DNA from: an uncultured Bacteroidales bacterium
Lineage (GTDB): Bacteria; Bacteroidota; Bacteroidia; Bacteroidales; P3
Length of the DNA stretch: 37,033 nucleotides
Assembly: GCA_946613135.1 (NCBI GenBank)
Contig: CAMOFI010000008.1
Location: 1 to 37,033, forward strand
Direction of reading: 5' to 3'
The translations under genes were made by a program, and so were the position numbers. Numbering within the stretch: position 1 is the first letter of the stretch; every line of letters starts with the position of its first letter. Positions 16,269-24,070 of the stretch are shown piece after piece. The notes under the pieces were generated by a model. It saw nothing but the letters and a program-made list of their open reading frames with translations. It made no database searches and was not told the DNA's origin.

Positions 16269-16967
16269 TCAATTAAATTGTATATATCCATATAATTTTG
16301 CAACTGTTTCTTCATCAATAAGATTTACCAGCAGAAGATCGGTCATGTTTGTCAAGTTGTTCCCCTGTTGGCGAAATTGCACAATGGCTTTTGCCTGATA
16401 GTAGTCGATATACGGGTGACGTCTGAGCTGGTCTATGGTTGCACTATTGATGTGGATTTTGTCGACAGCGCCGGTATCAACAGTAATATAAGGCAAAATC
16501 TGGTTGTAGCGTTCGTCGGTCATGCCATAGACTTCGCGCAACTGTTCTGTGCGCACATAGCCTCCCAACAGGGATCTGTATTTGACAATGCGCGAGGCAA
16601 ACACAGGCCCGATGCCATAGAGGAGCTGCAGGGTGGCGGTGTCGGCTGTGTTGAGCTCAACGACAACATTGCTGAAATGCTGCTTACGGACAGCAGTGTC
16701 AAACTCTGAAGATTGGAAACGTTTGGTCGACGGAGGTGTGGAACGGCGTGGCTGACGATAGAACTGATGGTTAGAATATGCATGCTGTTCAATGCTATCG
16801 CCAAAGAGATCCACAAGTTCCTCTAATGTCGCATTGTCGTTATGCGTGCCTGACGCAGACTTTGACTTGCCGCGATGCGGGACAAAGACAAGTGCGACCA
16901 ATGCCAGCAAAAGAATGCAAGAAAGGACAATATAGCCGCGCCACTGGCCTCGCGTAGGTGTGTTCAT
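16269..16967 (-). CDS. ComEA-like membrane protein with two helix-hairpin-helix motifs
   Basis: 232 residues. One N-terminal membrane segment (~12-30, YIVLSCILLLALVALVFVP) is followed by a polar linker and two helix-hairpin-helix regions: VELNTADTATLQLLYGIGPV (~102-150) and IHINSATIDQLRRHPYIDYY (~171-232). Both carry the GIGP- or PYI-type hairpin that contacts DNA backbone. This is the ComEA/competence-type architecture, common in Bacteroidota even where transformation is not described. The likely role is DNA binding at the outer face of the inner membrane, inferred by family. It is 5 bp after lptC and thus co-transcribed with envelope genes. No comEC or other competence gene is in the window. 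Confidence 0.8.
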   Translation of the reverse strand: MNTPTRGQWRGYIVLSCILLLALVALVFVPHRGKSKSASGTHNDNATLEELVDLFGDSIEQHAYSNHQFYRQPRRSTPPSTKRFQSSEFDTAVRKQHFSNVVVELNTADTATLQLLYGIGPVFASRIVKYRSLLGGYVRTEQLREVYGMTDERYNQILPYITVDTGAVDKIHINSATIDQLRRHPYIDYYQAKAIVQFRQQGNNLTNMTDLLLVNLIDEETVAKLYGYIQFN

Positions 16968-16972
16968 GGGTT

Positions 16973-17554
16973 TTATTCGTCAATAGTCATCGTTCCTCGC
17001 TGATGCAGTATCTGTGGGGCGACAAATTCGTCATCACTCTCGATGCCGTCACCGTAAGTGATACGCTGTCCGTTGACCGACTTGACGGGGTCGTGAGAGA
17101 AAATGCGATGTTCCGCCGAGTTCCACACAAGGCTTTCGAGATAGGACGTGTCGCCAGAACGATAGTCGATGACGACGACATTGTTGCGAGCCTCGATAAT
17201 CTTCTTTTCGTCGTAGGATATCGCATAATCGGCTCTGATATTGGCAACGGTACGGTTAGGGCCTTCCAGAATCTGCATCTCGAATCCGTCAGGATATACT
17301 GTTCTGCGCTCGGGACTACCATAGGTAAGTACCCTGTCGGCCGAAAGTTTCATCTGTACCTTCCCTTCTACACTGCGTATGGCACTAACGGAGTCTAAAG
17401 CCTGAAGAGGCACATCCTTATGGTCGAAAAAAAGGATTTTGTCCATATCGTTACGACAGGCAGCGAGAAGGAAAAGCAGACAAAAGCAAGGAAGCGTACT
17501 GAATGTACGCCTCCTCGTTGGTGTATGGGTATGGATGTTGATCCGCTTGGACAT
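16973..17554 (-). CDS. lptC: LPS export ABC transporter periplasmic protein LptC
   Basis: 193 residues. The signal segment (FSTLPCFCLLFLLAAC) ends with a lipobox-like LAAC, so this Bacteroidota form appears to be a lipoprotein rather than a single-pass membrane protein. The body has the LptC (DUF1239) beta-jellyroll pattern: VQMKLSADRVLTYGSPERRT, TVYPDGFEMQILE and ADYAISYDEKKIIEARNNVV. The C-terminus ends with FVAPQILHQRG. LptC passes LPS from the LptB2FG transporter to LptA in the periplasmic bridge. It lies 18 bp after the TPR gene and 5 bp before the comEA-like gene; the order coaX - barrel - TPR - lptC is one I know from other Bacteroidales. Confidence 0.85.
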   Translation of the reverse strand: MSKRINIHTHTPTRRRTFSTLPCFCLLFLLAACRNDMDKILFFDHKDVPLQALDSVSAIRSVEGKVQMKLSADRVLTYGSPERRTVYPDGFEMQILEGPNRTVANIRADYAISYDEKKIIEARNNVVVIDYRSGDTSYLESLVWNSAEHRIFSHDPVKSVNGQRITYGDGIESDDEFVAPQILHQRGTMTIDE

Positions 17555-17572
17555 ATATCCTACAGGGGTCTG

Positions 17573-18892
17573 TTATTTTCTGGTACGGACGGTTGTAGTA
17601 ACTCCTATCCAACCAGGTACGGTGTAACTGTTGCCGTCGATAAGGTCCTGCATGAAAGCCTCATCCTGTTTGGGGAAGTGGCCAGAGTAGGAGTTGATGA
17701 GGCGCTGAGCGGCTTCGACATTTTCAGGCGAATCATCTATACTGATGGCTTTGCGTGCGGCATCGACAGCAGCCCAGTAGGCTGAACGTCCTCCCATATT
17801 GTCGCTGACGGCACGTGCACCTTTGGCGTAGAGCTGCGAGATAAGGCGGTAAGGTTCGCCCTTGGTGCCGTCCATGTCGGCAGCACGGTTGTAGGAAGCG
17901 CGGGCAGCTGAGTAGTTGTTGCTGTTGGCGTAGCAAAGACCCTGGAGGATGTACATATTGTATTTATCCTTCTCCTCTGCACCCTGCAGTGCATCGTTTA
18001 CATACTTGGCAGCCTCGCTGAATTTGTCCTTATTGTAGCACATCTGAGCCATGAGGTAAGCCGTAGAGGGTGTGGGCTCTAGAGAGTGAAGCTTCTCGGT
18101 TGCGGCAAAGAAGAGCTCGGTATCCATACATTTCTTCTTGCGAAGTATCGTAGTGATTTTTTTCAGAAGGGCCACATCGTTTGAGTTCGCATTGAACTTC
18201 TTGGTGTATATCTTCACAAGCTCCTCGCAGGAAGCAAACGGTGAGAAATGGTTTTCGACATTGACAAGCACATTATGGATTTCTGTACGCTTGGCACTGT
18301 CTGTAGTGTTTTGGAGCAATGCGTCAAGCGCATCGGAGGCTATATCGTAGTTGTCTACGATAAGGGTGGTGTCGGCATTGCCGGCAGTGACGTATTTGAC
18401 TGTTGCATCGAAGTAGCGCTCAATGAAGGCGACTTCGAGGTCGCTGGCTCCCAGCGACATTGCCTCAGCATAGAGTGCATAGTACTCTTTGAGTGCTGCA
18501 TTGCCACGCAGCTGCTCCATGTCGTAGGCCTTGCGTGCCGTCACCTCTGCGGCCTCGCCAAAGAACTGGATACGAAGATCGTACATCCTCATAAGCTCAT
18601 CAACGATAGCTTTGCGTTCAGCAGGATCCTTGGTGGCATTGAACTTGGACTTGAGAATGGTGACGCCACGAATGTAGAGGTTCTTGTTGTTGGCGGGACA
18701 TTTTTCAAGACACTCTTTCCAGGGCTCGTAAGCCTCGATGTACTGTTTGTTCTTGAACGCTTCGCGATAGAGGAAGGTGTTGGTGACACAGCTGACACTG
18801 TCTTCGGGCGTAGCTCCCCATTTCTGAGCCGAAACAGAGAGCACCGATATGGTCATTAACAATCCGAGAGTTGCAAATTTGAGTGTTTTCAT
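17573..18892 (-). CDS. Exported tetratricopeptide-repeat protein
   Basis: 439 residues with a signal peptide (MKTLKFATLGLLMTISVLSVSAQ). It is largely helical with TPR-like pairs: EAYEPWKECLEKCPANNKNL near the N-terminus, and TAYLMAQMCYNKDKFSEAAK, MYILQGLCYANSNNYSAARA and SYNRAADMDGTKGEPYRLIS towards the C-terminus. The last residues (VPGWIGVTTTVRTRK) are basic. It is expected in the periplasm or at the inner face of the outer membrane, acting as a scaffold. It lies between an outer-membrane barrel gene and lptC in a conserved neighbourhood, which suggests an envelope-assembly role, though the function is not established. Confidence 0.8.
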   Translation of the reverse strand: MKTLKFATLGLLMTISVLSVSAQKWGATPEDSVSCVTNTFLYREAFKNKQYIEAYEPWKECLEKCPANNKNLYIRGVTILKSKFNATKDPAERKAIVDELMRMYDLRIQFFGEAAEVTARKAYDMEQLRGNAALKEYYALYAEAMSLGASDLEVAFIERYFDATVKYVTAGNADTTLIVDNYDIASDALDALLQNTTDSAKRTEIHNVLVNVENHFSPFASCEELVKIYTKKFNANSNDVALLKKITTILRKKKCMDTELFFAATEKLHSLEPTPSTAYLMAQMCYNKDKFSEAAKYVNDALQGAEEKDKYNMYILQGLCYANSNNYSAARASYNRAADMDGTKGEPYRLISQLYAKGARAVSDNMGGRSAYWAAVDAARKAISIDDSPENVEAAQRLINSYSGHFPKQDEAFMQDLIDGNSYTVPGWIGVTTTVRTRK

Positions 18893-19004
18893 CGTGTATG
18901 TTATTTTTAGTTATTTACTTCATTAGTTACCATGCCGAGGGATAAATTGCTTTTTTATGATTTTTTATATGTTGGCATATTCGGCAGGCCCTTATTGGTG
19001 ATGT

Positions 19005-20354
19005 TTAGTTAAACTTGCGTTTTACAAACCAGCTTTCGCAGCTGCCTACAGAAATGCCTATGCTGAAGAGGTCGCGACGCAAGAGGTCGACAGTGCCAAA
19101 CGAAGAGTAGGAGGCTGAAATGTTGAGAACCGAACGCCCCTTGCGCATAGGAAGGGAACATCCGAGACCCACTCCCCACTCGTCAAGTTTGTACTCAGTA
19201 CCGTCGATATGAGCCATCTGCATACGACCCGCCTCGTAGTGAGCGCCGGCAGAGAAAGTGATACGTCTAAGATAAGAAGAAGAATTACGGTCGCCCAGCA
19301 GCTGAAGACCCACAGCATACCTCTGGCTTCCTCCATATCGCAACGGGCTGTCGCCAAAGATAGAGACGCTGCTGCCCTCTGTATATTTGAGACCGTTCCA
19401 CGGCATGAAAGTGGCATCCACTGCAATCAGCCACAAGTCGTTGTGCTGGAACGAGAGGCCTATGCCGGTAGTGAAAGGCTGTTCGAGAGTGCTTTCAAAT
19501 TCGCTGCTGCTGCCTGATGTGGGGAAGACCGTGTCGCGCATAAACTCGGTAGCGGCATTTGTTACGAAAGTATAGACAAGTGCATTATCTCTCACTGTCA
19601 TTGTCCTGTGGGGCCTGATGTTGACTCCGACACCAAAAGAATAATGCTCGCCCACAGGCTGGTCGTACTGGAGTCCAAGATCAAAGGTGAGATTTTTGAT
19701 ATATGTATCTTTCTGACGGCGAGAATCCATAAAATAAGTCGTGTCGCTTGCCACAAAATCATATGTCATTGCTCTTGTCAAGCTGCCATACATGAAGTTG
19801 AGGTTGAAACCCGCACGCAAGTGTGCCTTGGCAGGGTCTGTACCACCGAGAATATTGAAGCCGTGACCCCAAAACAGCTGAGCCACTCCACCTGTTCCCT
19901 CATAGATGGTCTTTACCTCGCCACCAGGATTGATGGCGGAGGTCTGTGTAGACTGGTAGTTGACATCCGACAAAGGCATCACGCCTAAAGAAGTCTTCCA
20001 CCAGTTTGTCAATGGGAAGGCGACATTGAGGTGGCCAAGCTGCCCGTCGGCATCAAACTGCGAGCCAGTGTTGTCGCGGAGGGTGCTCATATCGATAGAA
20101 AGACCCATGTCAAAGACAAATGTTTCTTTGTTGATGGCCGCATACGAAGCAGGGTTGAAGGGATTTATCATGTTATTGTACGAGCGGGTGTAGACTACAC
20201 CTCCCATACTCGCTGCGATGGGTGCATTGTAAGGCATATTGCTGAAACCAACGCCATATTGCGAATACGGTGAGTTTATGCCGTTCTGTGCCTCAACAGG
20301 CATAACGACAACAGCAAGCAACAGCGCCAAAATAATTCTAATATATTTTCTCAC
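19005..20354 (-). CDS. Outer-membrane beta-barrel protein of unknown function (FadL/PorV-like appearance)
   Basis: 449 residues from a GTG start; signal peptide MRKYIRIILALLLAVVVMPVEAQ. The mature protein opens with NGINSPYSQYGVGFSNMPYN and has many amphipathic strands with aromatic ends (LNVAFPLTNWWKTSLGVMPL, LRAGFNLNFMYGSLTRAMTY, ITFSAGAHYEAGRM). The C-terminus ends in a short strand (SWFVKRKFN). This profile fits a medium-size barrel of the FadL/PorV kind. PorV itself is a T9SS shuttle component, but I cannot assign that role because no diagnostic motif is visible. It is 33 bp downstream of coaX, and a 112-bp gap separates it from the TPR gene. Confidence 0.75.
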   Translation of the reverse strand: MRKYIRIILALLLAVVVMPVEAQNGINSPYSQYGVGFSNMPYNAPIAASMGGVVYTRSYNNMINPFNPASYAAINKETFVFDMGLSIDMSTLRDNTGSQFDADGQLGHLNVAFPLTNWWKTSLGVMPLSDVNYQSTQTSAINPGGEVKTIYEGTGGVAQLFWGHGFNILGGTDPAKAHLRAGFNLNFMYGSLTRAMTYDFVASDTTYFMDSRRQKDTYIKNLTFDLGLQYDQPVGEHYSFGVGVNIRPHRTMTVRDNALVYTFVTNAATEFMRDTVFPTSGSSSEFESTLEQPFTTGIGLSFQHNDLWLIAVDATFMPWNGLKYTEGSSVSIFGDSPLRYGGSQRYAVGLQLLGDRNSSSYLRRITFSAGAHYEAGRMQMAHIDGTEYKLDEWGVGLGCSLPMRKGRSVLNISASYSSFGTVDLLRRDLFSIGISVGSCESWFVKRKFN

Positions 20355-20387
20355 AGGTTTAAAGTTTTTCGATAGTTTATCAAGACA

Positions 20388-21134
20388 CTACACATTCATT
20401 CCCAATATTTTATCCAAGCCTATAAAAAGAAGGTTTGAATTTGCAAAGTTCGGAAAAAATAATTGTTTGGCAAAAAAAACAGCATCACCGCCTGTTAAAA
20501 AAAGTTTAAGACCTGGATATAGCCGACTATACGAATCAGCAAAACCCTGTATTTCAAAAAGCAGCGCTTTGAGAACGCCAGAAACTATAGAGTCTCTTGT
20601 CGACCTGCCAGTGAGTGGCAAACCAGCAACTCCGGAATGCTCTGCCTCGGTGAGTTCCACCAATGGAAGCGATGCCGTATAATCGTGGAGCGAGCGCAGA
20701 CGCATCTGTATGCCAGGCAGTATTGAACCGCCACGATAACAATTATTGTTGTCCAATATGTCTATTGTTATACAGCTTCCCGCATCTACGACCATCAGCG
20801 GACTGGCCGGCGACAGCTCGCGGGCACCGACAACGGCTGCCACACGGTCCATACCGAGTGTTTGAGGTGTTTCGTAATCGATATCGATAGGAAGCCTGGA
20901 ACGACTCGTAAGCAAATGGAACGAGCTATATGCTTGAGGTGGCAACAGACGTTCGAAGTCGGGCATTTTCCCGACGACAGAAGCAATGGTGGCTACAACT
21001 TGATACTGTTCGCATTTGTCGCCTATGGCAAGCGACTCAAGGTTGGCGGCAACAAATGTGGCAATAATGGAGCCGTTCTCGGCCACTGCCGCTTTTGTAC
21101 GTGTATTGCCGATGTCGAGAAGAAGATGTGCCAT
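20388..21134 (-). CDS. coaX: Type III pantothenate kinase
   Basis: 248 residues, normal for CoaX. The ASKHA-fold signatures are present: N-terminal phosphate loop LLLDIGNTRTKAAV, GMDRVAAVVGA with the substrate-site Asp-Arg, and VVDAGSCITIDIL (the usual DAGT appears here as DAGS). The PHOSPHATE-2-like region near GGSILPGIQMRLRSL is also typical. It phosphorylates pantothenate in the first step of coenzyme A synthesis, in the cytoplasm, and the family needs a monovalent cation and is not inhibited by CoA. It lies 8 bp after pth and 33 bp before the barrel gene, inside the long minus-strand run. Confidence 0.93.
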   Translation of the reverse strand: MAHLLLDIGNTRTKAAVAENGSIIATFVAANLESLAIGDKCEQYQVVATIASVVGKMPDFERLLPPQAYSSFHLLTSRSRLPIDIDYETPQTLGMDRVAAVVGARELSPASPLMVVDAGSCITIDILDNNNCYRGGSILPGIQMRLRSLHDYTASLPLVELTEAEHSGVAGLPLTGRSTRDSIVSGVLKALLFEIQGFADSYSRLYPGLKLFLTGGDAVFFAKQLFFPNFANSNLLFIGLDKILGMNV

Positions 21135-21142
21135 TGATCTGT

Positions 21143-21715
21143 TCAGTTATACATATTCATTGCACGGTCGACTCCAAGAGTCACGAAGGTCTTTATAGCG
21201 TCCACGGCCCTGTCGAGAGCAGGCTCCAGCAGGGCCTGCTCCTCATTGCTGAAACGGCCAAGCACATAATCGATCTGATGACCTTGGCCAAAATTGTTGC
21301 CCACGCCAATACGAAGACGGCAATAGCTGGACGTATGCAGCATCTGCTCTATATTGGCCAATCCATTGTGTCCGCCTCCGGAGCCTTGTTTTTTCATCCT
21401 TATCTTACCTACCGGCAACGCAATATCGTCGACAACCACAAGCAGGTTTTCCAGCGGTATCTTCTCTTTTTGAAGCCAGTATTGCACTGCCTTGCCACTC
21501 AGGTTCATATATGTTGTCGGGCGAATCAAGACCAGGGAGCGCCCTCTCCACTTGGCCTCTGCCCTATAGGCATGGCGGTCAAGCACGTAGGTAGGCTTTT
21601 CTCCTTCGGCTGTGCACGCTTTCAGCAGTCGATCGACGACCATAAAGCCACTGTTGTGGCGCGTACCCTCATACTCAGCCCCAATGTTGCCAAGTCCTGC
21701 TATAAGGTATTTCAT
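21143..21715 (-). CDS. pth: Peptidyl-tRNA hydrolase
   Basis: The enzyme cleaves peptidyl-tRNA released from stalled ribosomes. The track ORF starts at 21772, but the internal ATG at 21715 (MKYLIAGLGN) is preferred. With it the enzyme is 190 residues, and the active-site residues fall at Asn10 and His20 exactly as in the E. coli enzyme. Further signatures are NLSGKAVQYWL (Asn), VVVDDIALPVGKIRMKKQGS (Asp) and GGHNGLANIE. The 19 extra codons upstream (MGIFDSLFHRGKKQEEDTA) start only 2 bp after the dpp11 stop and could be translated by coupling, giving a harmless basic extension. It lies 8 bp before coaX. Confidence 0.93.
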   Translation of the reverse strand: MKYLIAGLGNIGAEYEGTRHNSGFMVVDRLLKACTAEGEKPTYVLDRHAYRAEAKWRGRSLVLIRPTTYMNLSGKAVQYWLQKEKIPLENLLVVVDDIALPVGKIRMKKQGSGGGHNGLANIEQMLHTSSYCRLRIGVGNNFGQGHQIDYVLGRFSNEEQALLEPALDRAVDAIKTFVTLGVDRAMNMYN

Positions 21716-21774
21716 TGCTGTATCTTCTTCTTGCTTTTTCCCCCTGTGAAACAGTGAATCGAAAATTCCCATAC

Positions 21775-23973
21775 TTATTTGCCTCCCACAAGCGTCATCT
21801 CGTCTATCAGATGGCCGGCACCGGCATATTTGTCAATGATGAAGAGGCAGTAGCGAATGTCGAGACAGATATTGCGACAATAGTCGGGGTCGAAAAGCAA
21901 GTCGCTCATTGTTCCTTCCCAGCAGCGGTCAAAATTCAGTCCTATCAGACGGCCGTCAGCGTTGAGCACAGGGCTTCCGCTGTTGCCGCCGGTGGTGTGG
22001 TTGGTAGCGATGAAACAAACCGGCATCTGGGAGTTTGTCGAGGTGCGCACACTTGTAACCACACGGTCGGGAAGGACAGTGACGGTTGTGTCGTCATGCG
22101 ACTCGACGACACCATATCGGCCATAATCCTTAAGGGCATACAGCTCTTTGAGTTTTGGTTCGACAACATAGTCATAGATGTCCGGATTCTCCTTTTCCAT
22201 GATACCTTGCAGGGTGCTATAGGGTTTATAGTAGACGCCGTCTCGAGGACGGAAACCCTCAACATGGCCATAGGCGACACGAAGGGTCAGATTGGCATCA
22301 GGGAAGAAGTTGACCTCAGGTTGCATTTCCATCATACCCTTGACATAGGTGCGCATAAGCCGCTGTATGTCGGCATAGGCACGGCGGTAGGTGGCCAGTT
22401 TCTGCGCATCGTATGCCATAGTGTAGGCCTGGTCGAAAAGTGCCACGCCTGGGTCGCTCTTCAGCTTCTTGGAACTCTTGGCGGTATATCCGTCAAGAAA
22501 CTTCTGGAGTTTGCTCTCGTTATTGAGGATAGATCCGTCGTATATCTTCTCAAGCTTGGCCTCGACAGCTTTTTTGTCCATACCGCTTTCGGCCAGGTAT
22601 GGGGCGTATCCGGCTTGCCACATATAGAGAAATGTCTCGACAAAAATGGTACGATCCACTACCGTGTGTTGTTCAAAATCGCTGAAATATTTGGCATTGG
22701 CCTCTTTCAGTTTGTTTACTGTCGATACGATACTTACGTCGTCATCTTCGTTAGACAGCTGACGGTAAGTTTGTGCACGCAGCATGAAGTCGCTGGCTCT
22801 TACAGCTTCGCCGAAGTAGGTTAATTCCAAGTCGACCGGCGTGAGTTTTTCATAAGCCTCGTGCAACTGAGCAAGGACGTTGTAGTACTGAGGCTTGTCG
22901 TTGGCCCACAGCTGGAAGCGGCGCTCGAAGTCGCGTTTTTTCGCCACACCATCCAGCCTGTTGATACCCAAGGTCTCACCTTGCCACTTCTTCCATCCGT
23001 TGGCAATCGATGCCACCTTTGAGGCATATTTCAGACGCTGTGCAGCACTTTGGTTCATAGCGTTGTTGTAGTGTTTGAGGCGTATGGTACGCAGGTCGAT
23101 GCGGATAGGATTGTCAAGATTGGCAATTAGATTGACAGCGTCGCTCGTAACGTATCGTTGAGTCGTTCCAGGGTAACCGAAAACAAATGTAAAGTCGCCC
23201 TCCTTCACTCCGTCGAGCGATATCTCGAGATGCTTGAGGGGCTTGTAAGGACGATTATTTTTTGAATAGTTGGCCGGTTTATTGTCGGCATTGGCATAGA
23301 CGCGGAACATCGAGAAGTCGCCAGTATGGCGAGGCCACATCCAGTTGTCGGTGTCGCCACCGAATTTGCCTATGTTCGAGGGCGGAGCTCCCACCAGCCT
23401 GACATCGGTAAAAACCTCATTGATATACATAAAATATTGGTTGCCATAGTAAAATGGCTTAATGATAGCTTTATAGTGTGTTCCTTCAACGGCACGAGCA
23501 GTAATCTTTTTAATGTTGCTCTCCACTATTGCCTCGCGTTCGCCAGGAGTAGTCTCTGCCGATACACCTTCGAGCACCTGAGCGGTGACATCCTCCATAC
23601 GCACCAGTCGCGTGGCCGTAAGTCCGGGGCATGGCAGTTCCTGTTCACGATCCATTGCCCAGAAACCGTTGGTAAGGTAGTCGTGTTCTACGGTACTGTG
23701 CGACGTGATATAGCTATATCCACAGTGGTGGTTGGTGAGGAACAGACCTTCGGCACTTACATATTCTCCCGTGCAGCCCTGGTTGAAAAGCAGTATTGCG
23801 TCCTTGAGGCAGGCATTGTTCACGTCATAGATATCCTTTGCTGAGATGCGCATTCCTGCTTTCTGCATATCAGCCTCGTTGCGGCCAAGAAGCATGGGTA
23901 TCCACATGCCCTCATCAGCCATAGCATTGATTGTCAGTGCTGCCAACACAAGCAGCATCATAAGTCTTTTCAT
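21775..23973 (-). CDS. dpp11: S46-family dipeptidyl-peptidase, Asp/Glu-specific type (DPP11)
   Basis: 732 residues with a signal peptide ending at about residue 19 (MKRLMMLLVLAALTINAMA). The catalytic blocks of family S46 are intact: GLFLTNHHCGYSYI (His83), the GGDTDNWMWPRHTGDFSMF Asp region, and GGNSGSPVLNADGRLIG (Ser665). Counting 18 residues on from the serine gives Arg683 in NFDRCWEGTMSD. In the Porphyromonas enzymes an Arg at this place marks DPP11 (Asp/Glu at P1), whereas DPP7 has Gly. The call to DPP11 therefore rests on a known specificity residue. It removes dipeptides from peptide N-termini in the periplasm for amino-acid-based nutrition. It is the first gene of the minus-strand run. 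Confidence 0.9.
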   Translation of the reverse strand: MKRLMMLLVLAALTINAMADEGMWIPMLLGRNEADMQKAGMRISAKDIYDVNNACLKDAILLFNQGCTGEYVSAEGLFLTNHHCGYSYITSHSTVEHDYLTNGFWAMDREQELPCPGLTATRLVRMEDVTAQVLEGVSAETTPGEREAIVESNIKKITARAVEGTHYKAIIKPFYYGNQYFMYINEVFTDVRLVGAPPSNIGKFGGDTDNWMWPRHTGDFSMFRVYANADNKPANYSKNNRPYKPLKHLEISLDGVKEGDFTFVFGYPGTTQRYVTSDAVNLIANLDNPIRIDLRTIRLKHYNNAMNQSAAQRLKYASKVASIANGWKKWQGETLGINRLDGVAKKRDFERRFQLWANDKPQYYNVLAQLHEAYEKLTPVDLELTYFGEAVRASDFMLRAQTYRQLSNEDDDVSIVSTVNKLKEANAKYFSDFEQHTVVDRTIFVETFLYMWQAGYAPYLAESGMDKKAVEAKLEKIYDGSILNNESKLQKFLDGYTAKSSKKLKSDPGVALFDQAYTMAYDAQKLATYRRAYADIQRLMRTYVKGMMEMQPEVNFFPDANLTLRVAYGHVEGFRPRDGVYYKPYSTLQGIMEKENPDIYDYVVEPKLKELYALKDYGRYGVVESHDDTTVTVLPDRVVTSVRTSTNSQMPVCFIATNHTTGGNSGSPVLNADGRLIGLNFDRCWEGTMSDLLFDPDYCRNICLDIRYCLFIIDKYAGAGHLIDEMTLVGGK

Positions 23974-24008
23974 GTGATATAATGTTTTATAATTCCATTT
24001 TGAAGGTG

Positions 24009-24016
24009 CAAAAATA
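24009..24016 (-). promoter_or_regulatory. -7 box for dpp11 operon
   Basis: The minus-strand sequence TATTTTTG (complement of 24009-24016) matches TAnnTTTG and lies about 35 bp before the dpp11 ATG at 23973. No clear -33 TTG is at the expected distance. The 96-bp spacer also serves the divergent VWA gene. Confidence 0.5.
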
Positions 24017-24062
24017 CAAAAAAATTAGATATATATACTAAAACGGCAAAAATTAAGTTAAA

Positions 24063-24070
24063 TATCTTTG
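24063..24070 (+). promoter_or_regulatory. -7 box overlapping the predicted VWA-gene start
   Basis: TATCTTTG matches TAnnTTTG exactly, and its last base is the G of the GTG start at 24070. The -33 TTG is not evident. If this box is used, transcription would begin downstream of the annotated start codon. Confidence 0.5.
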
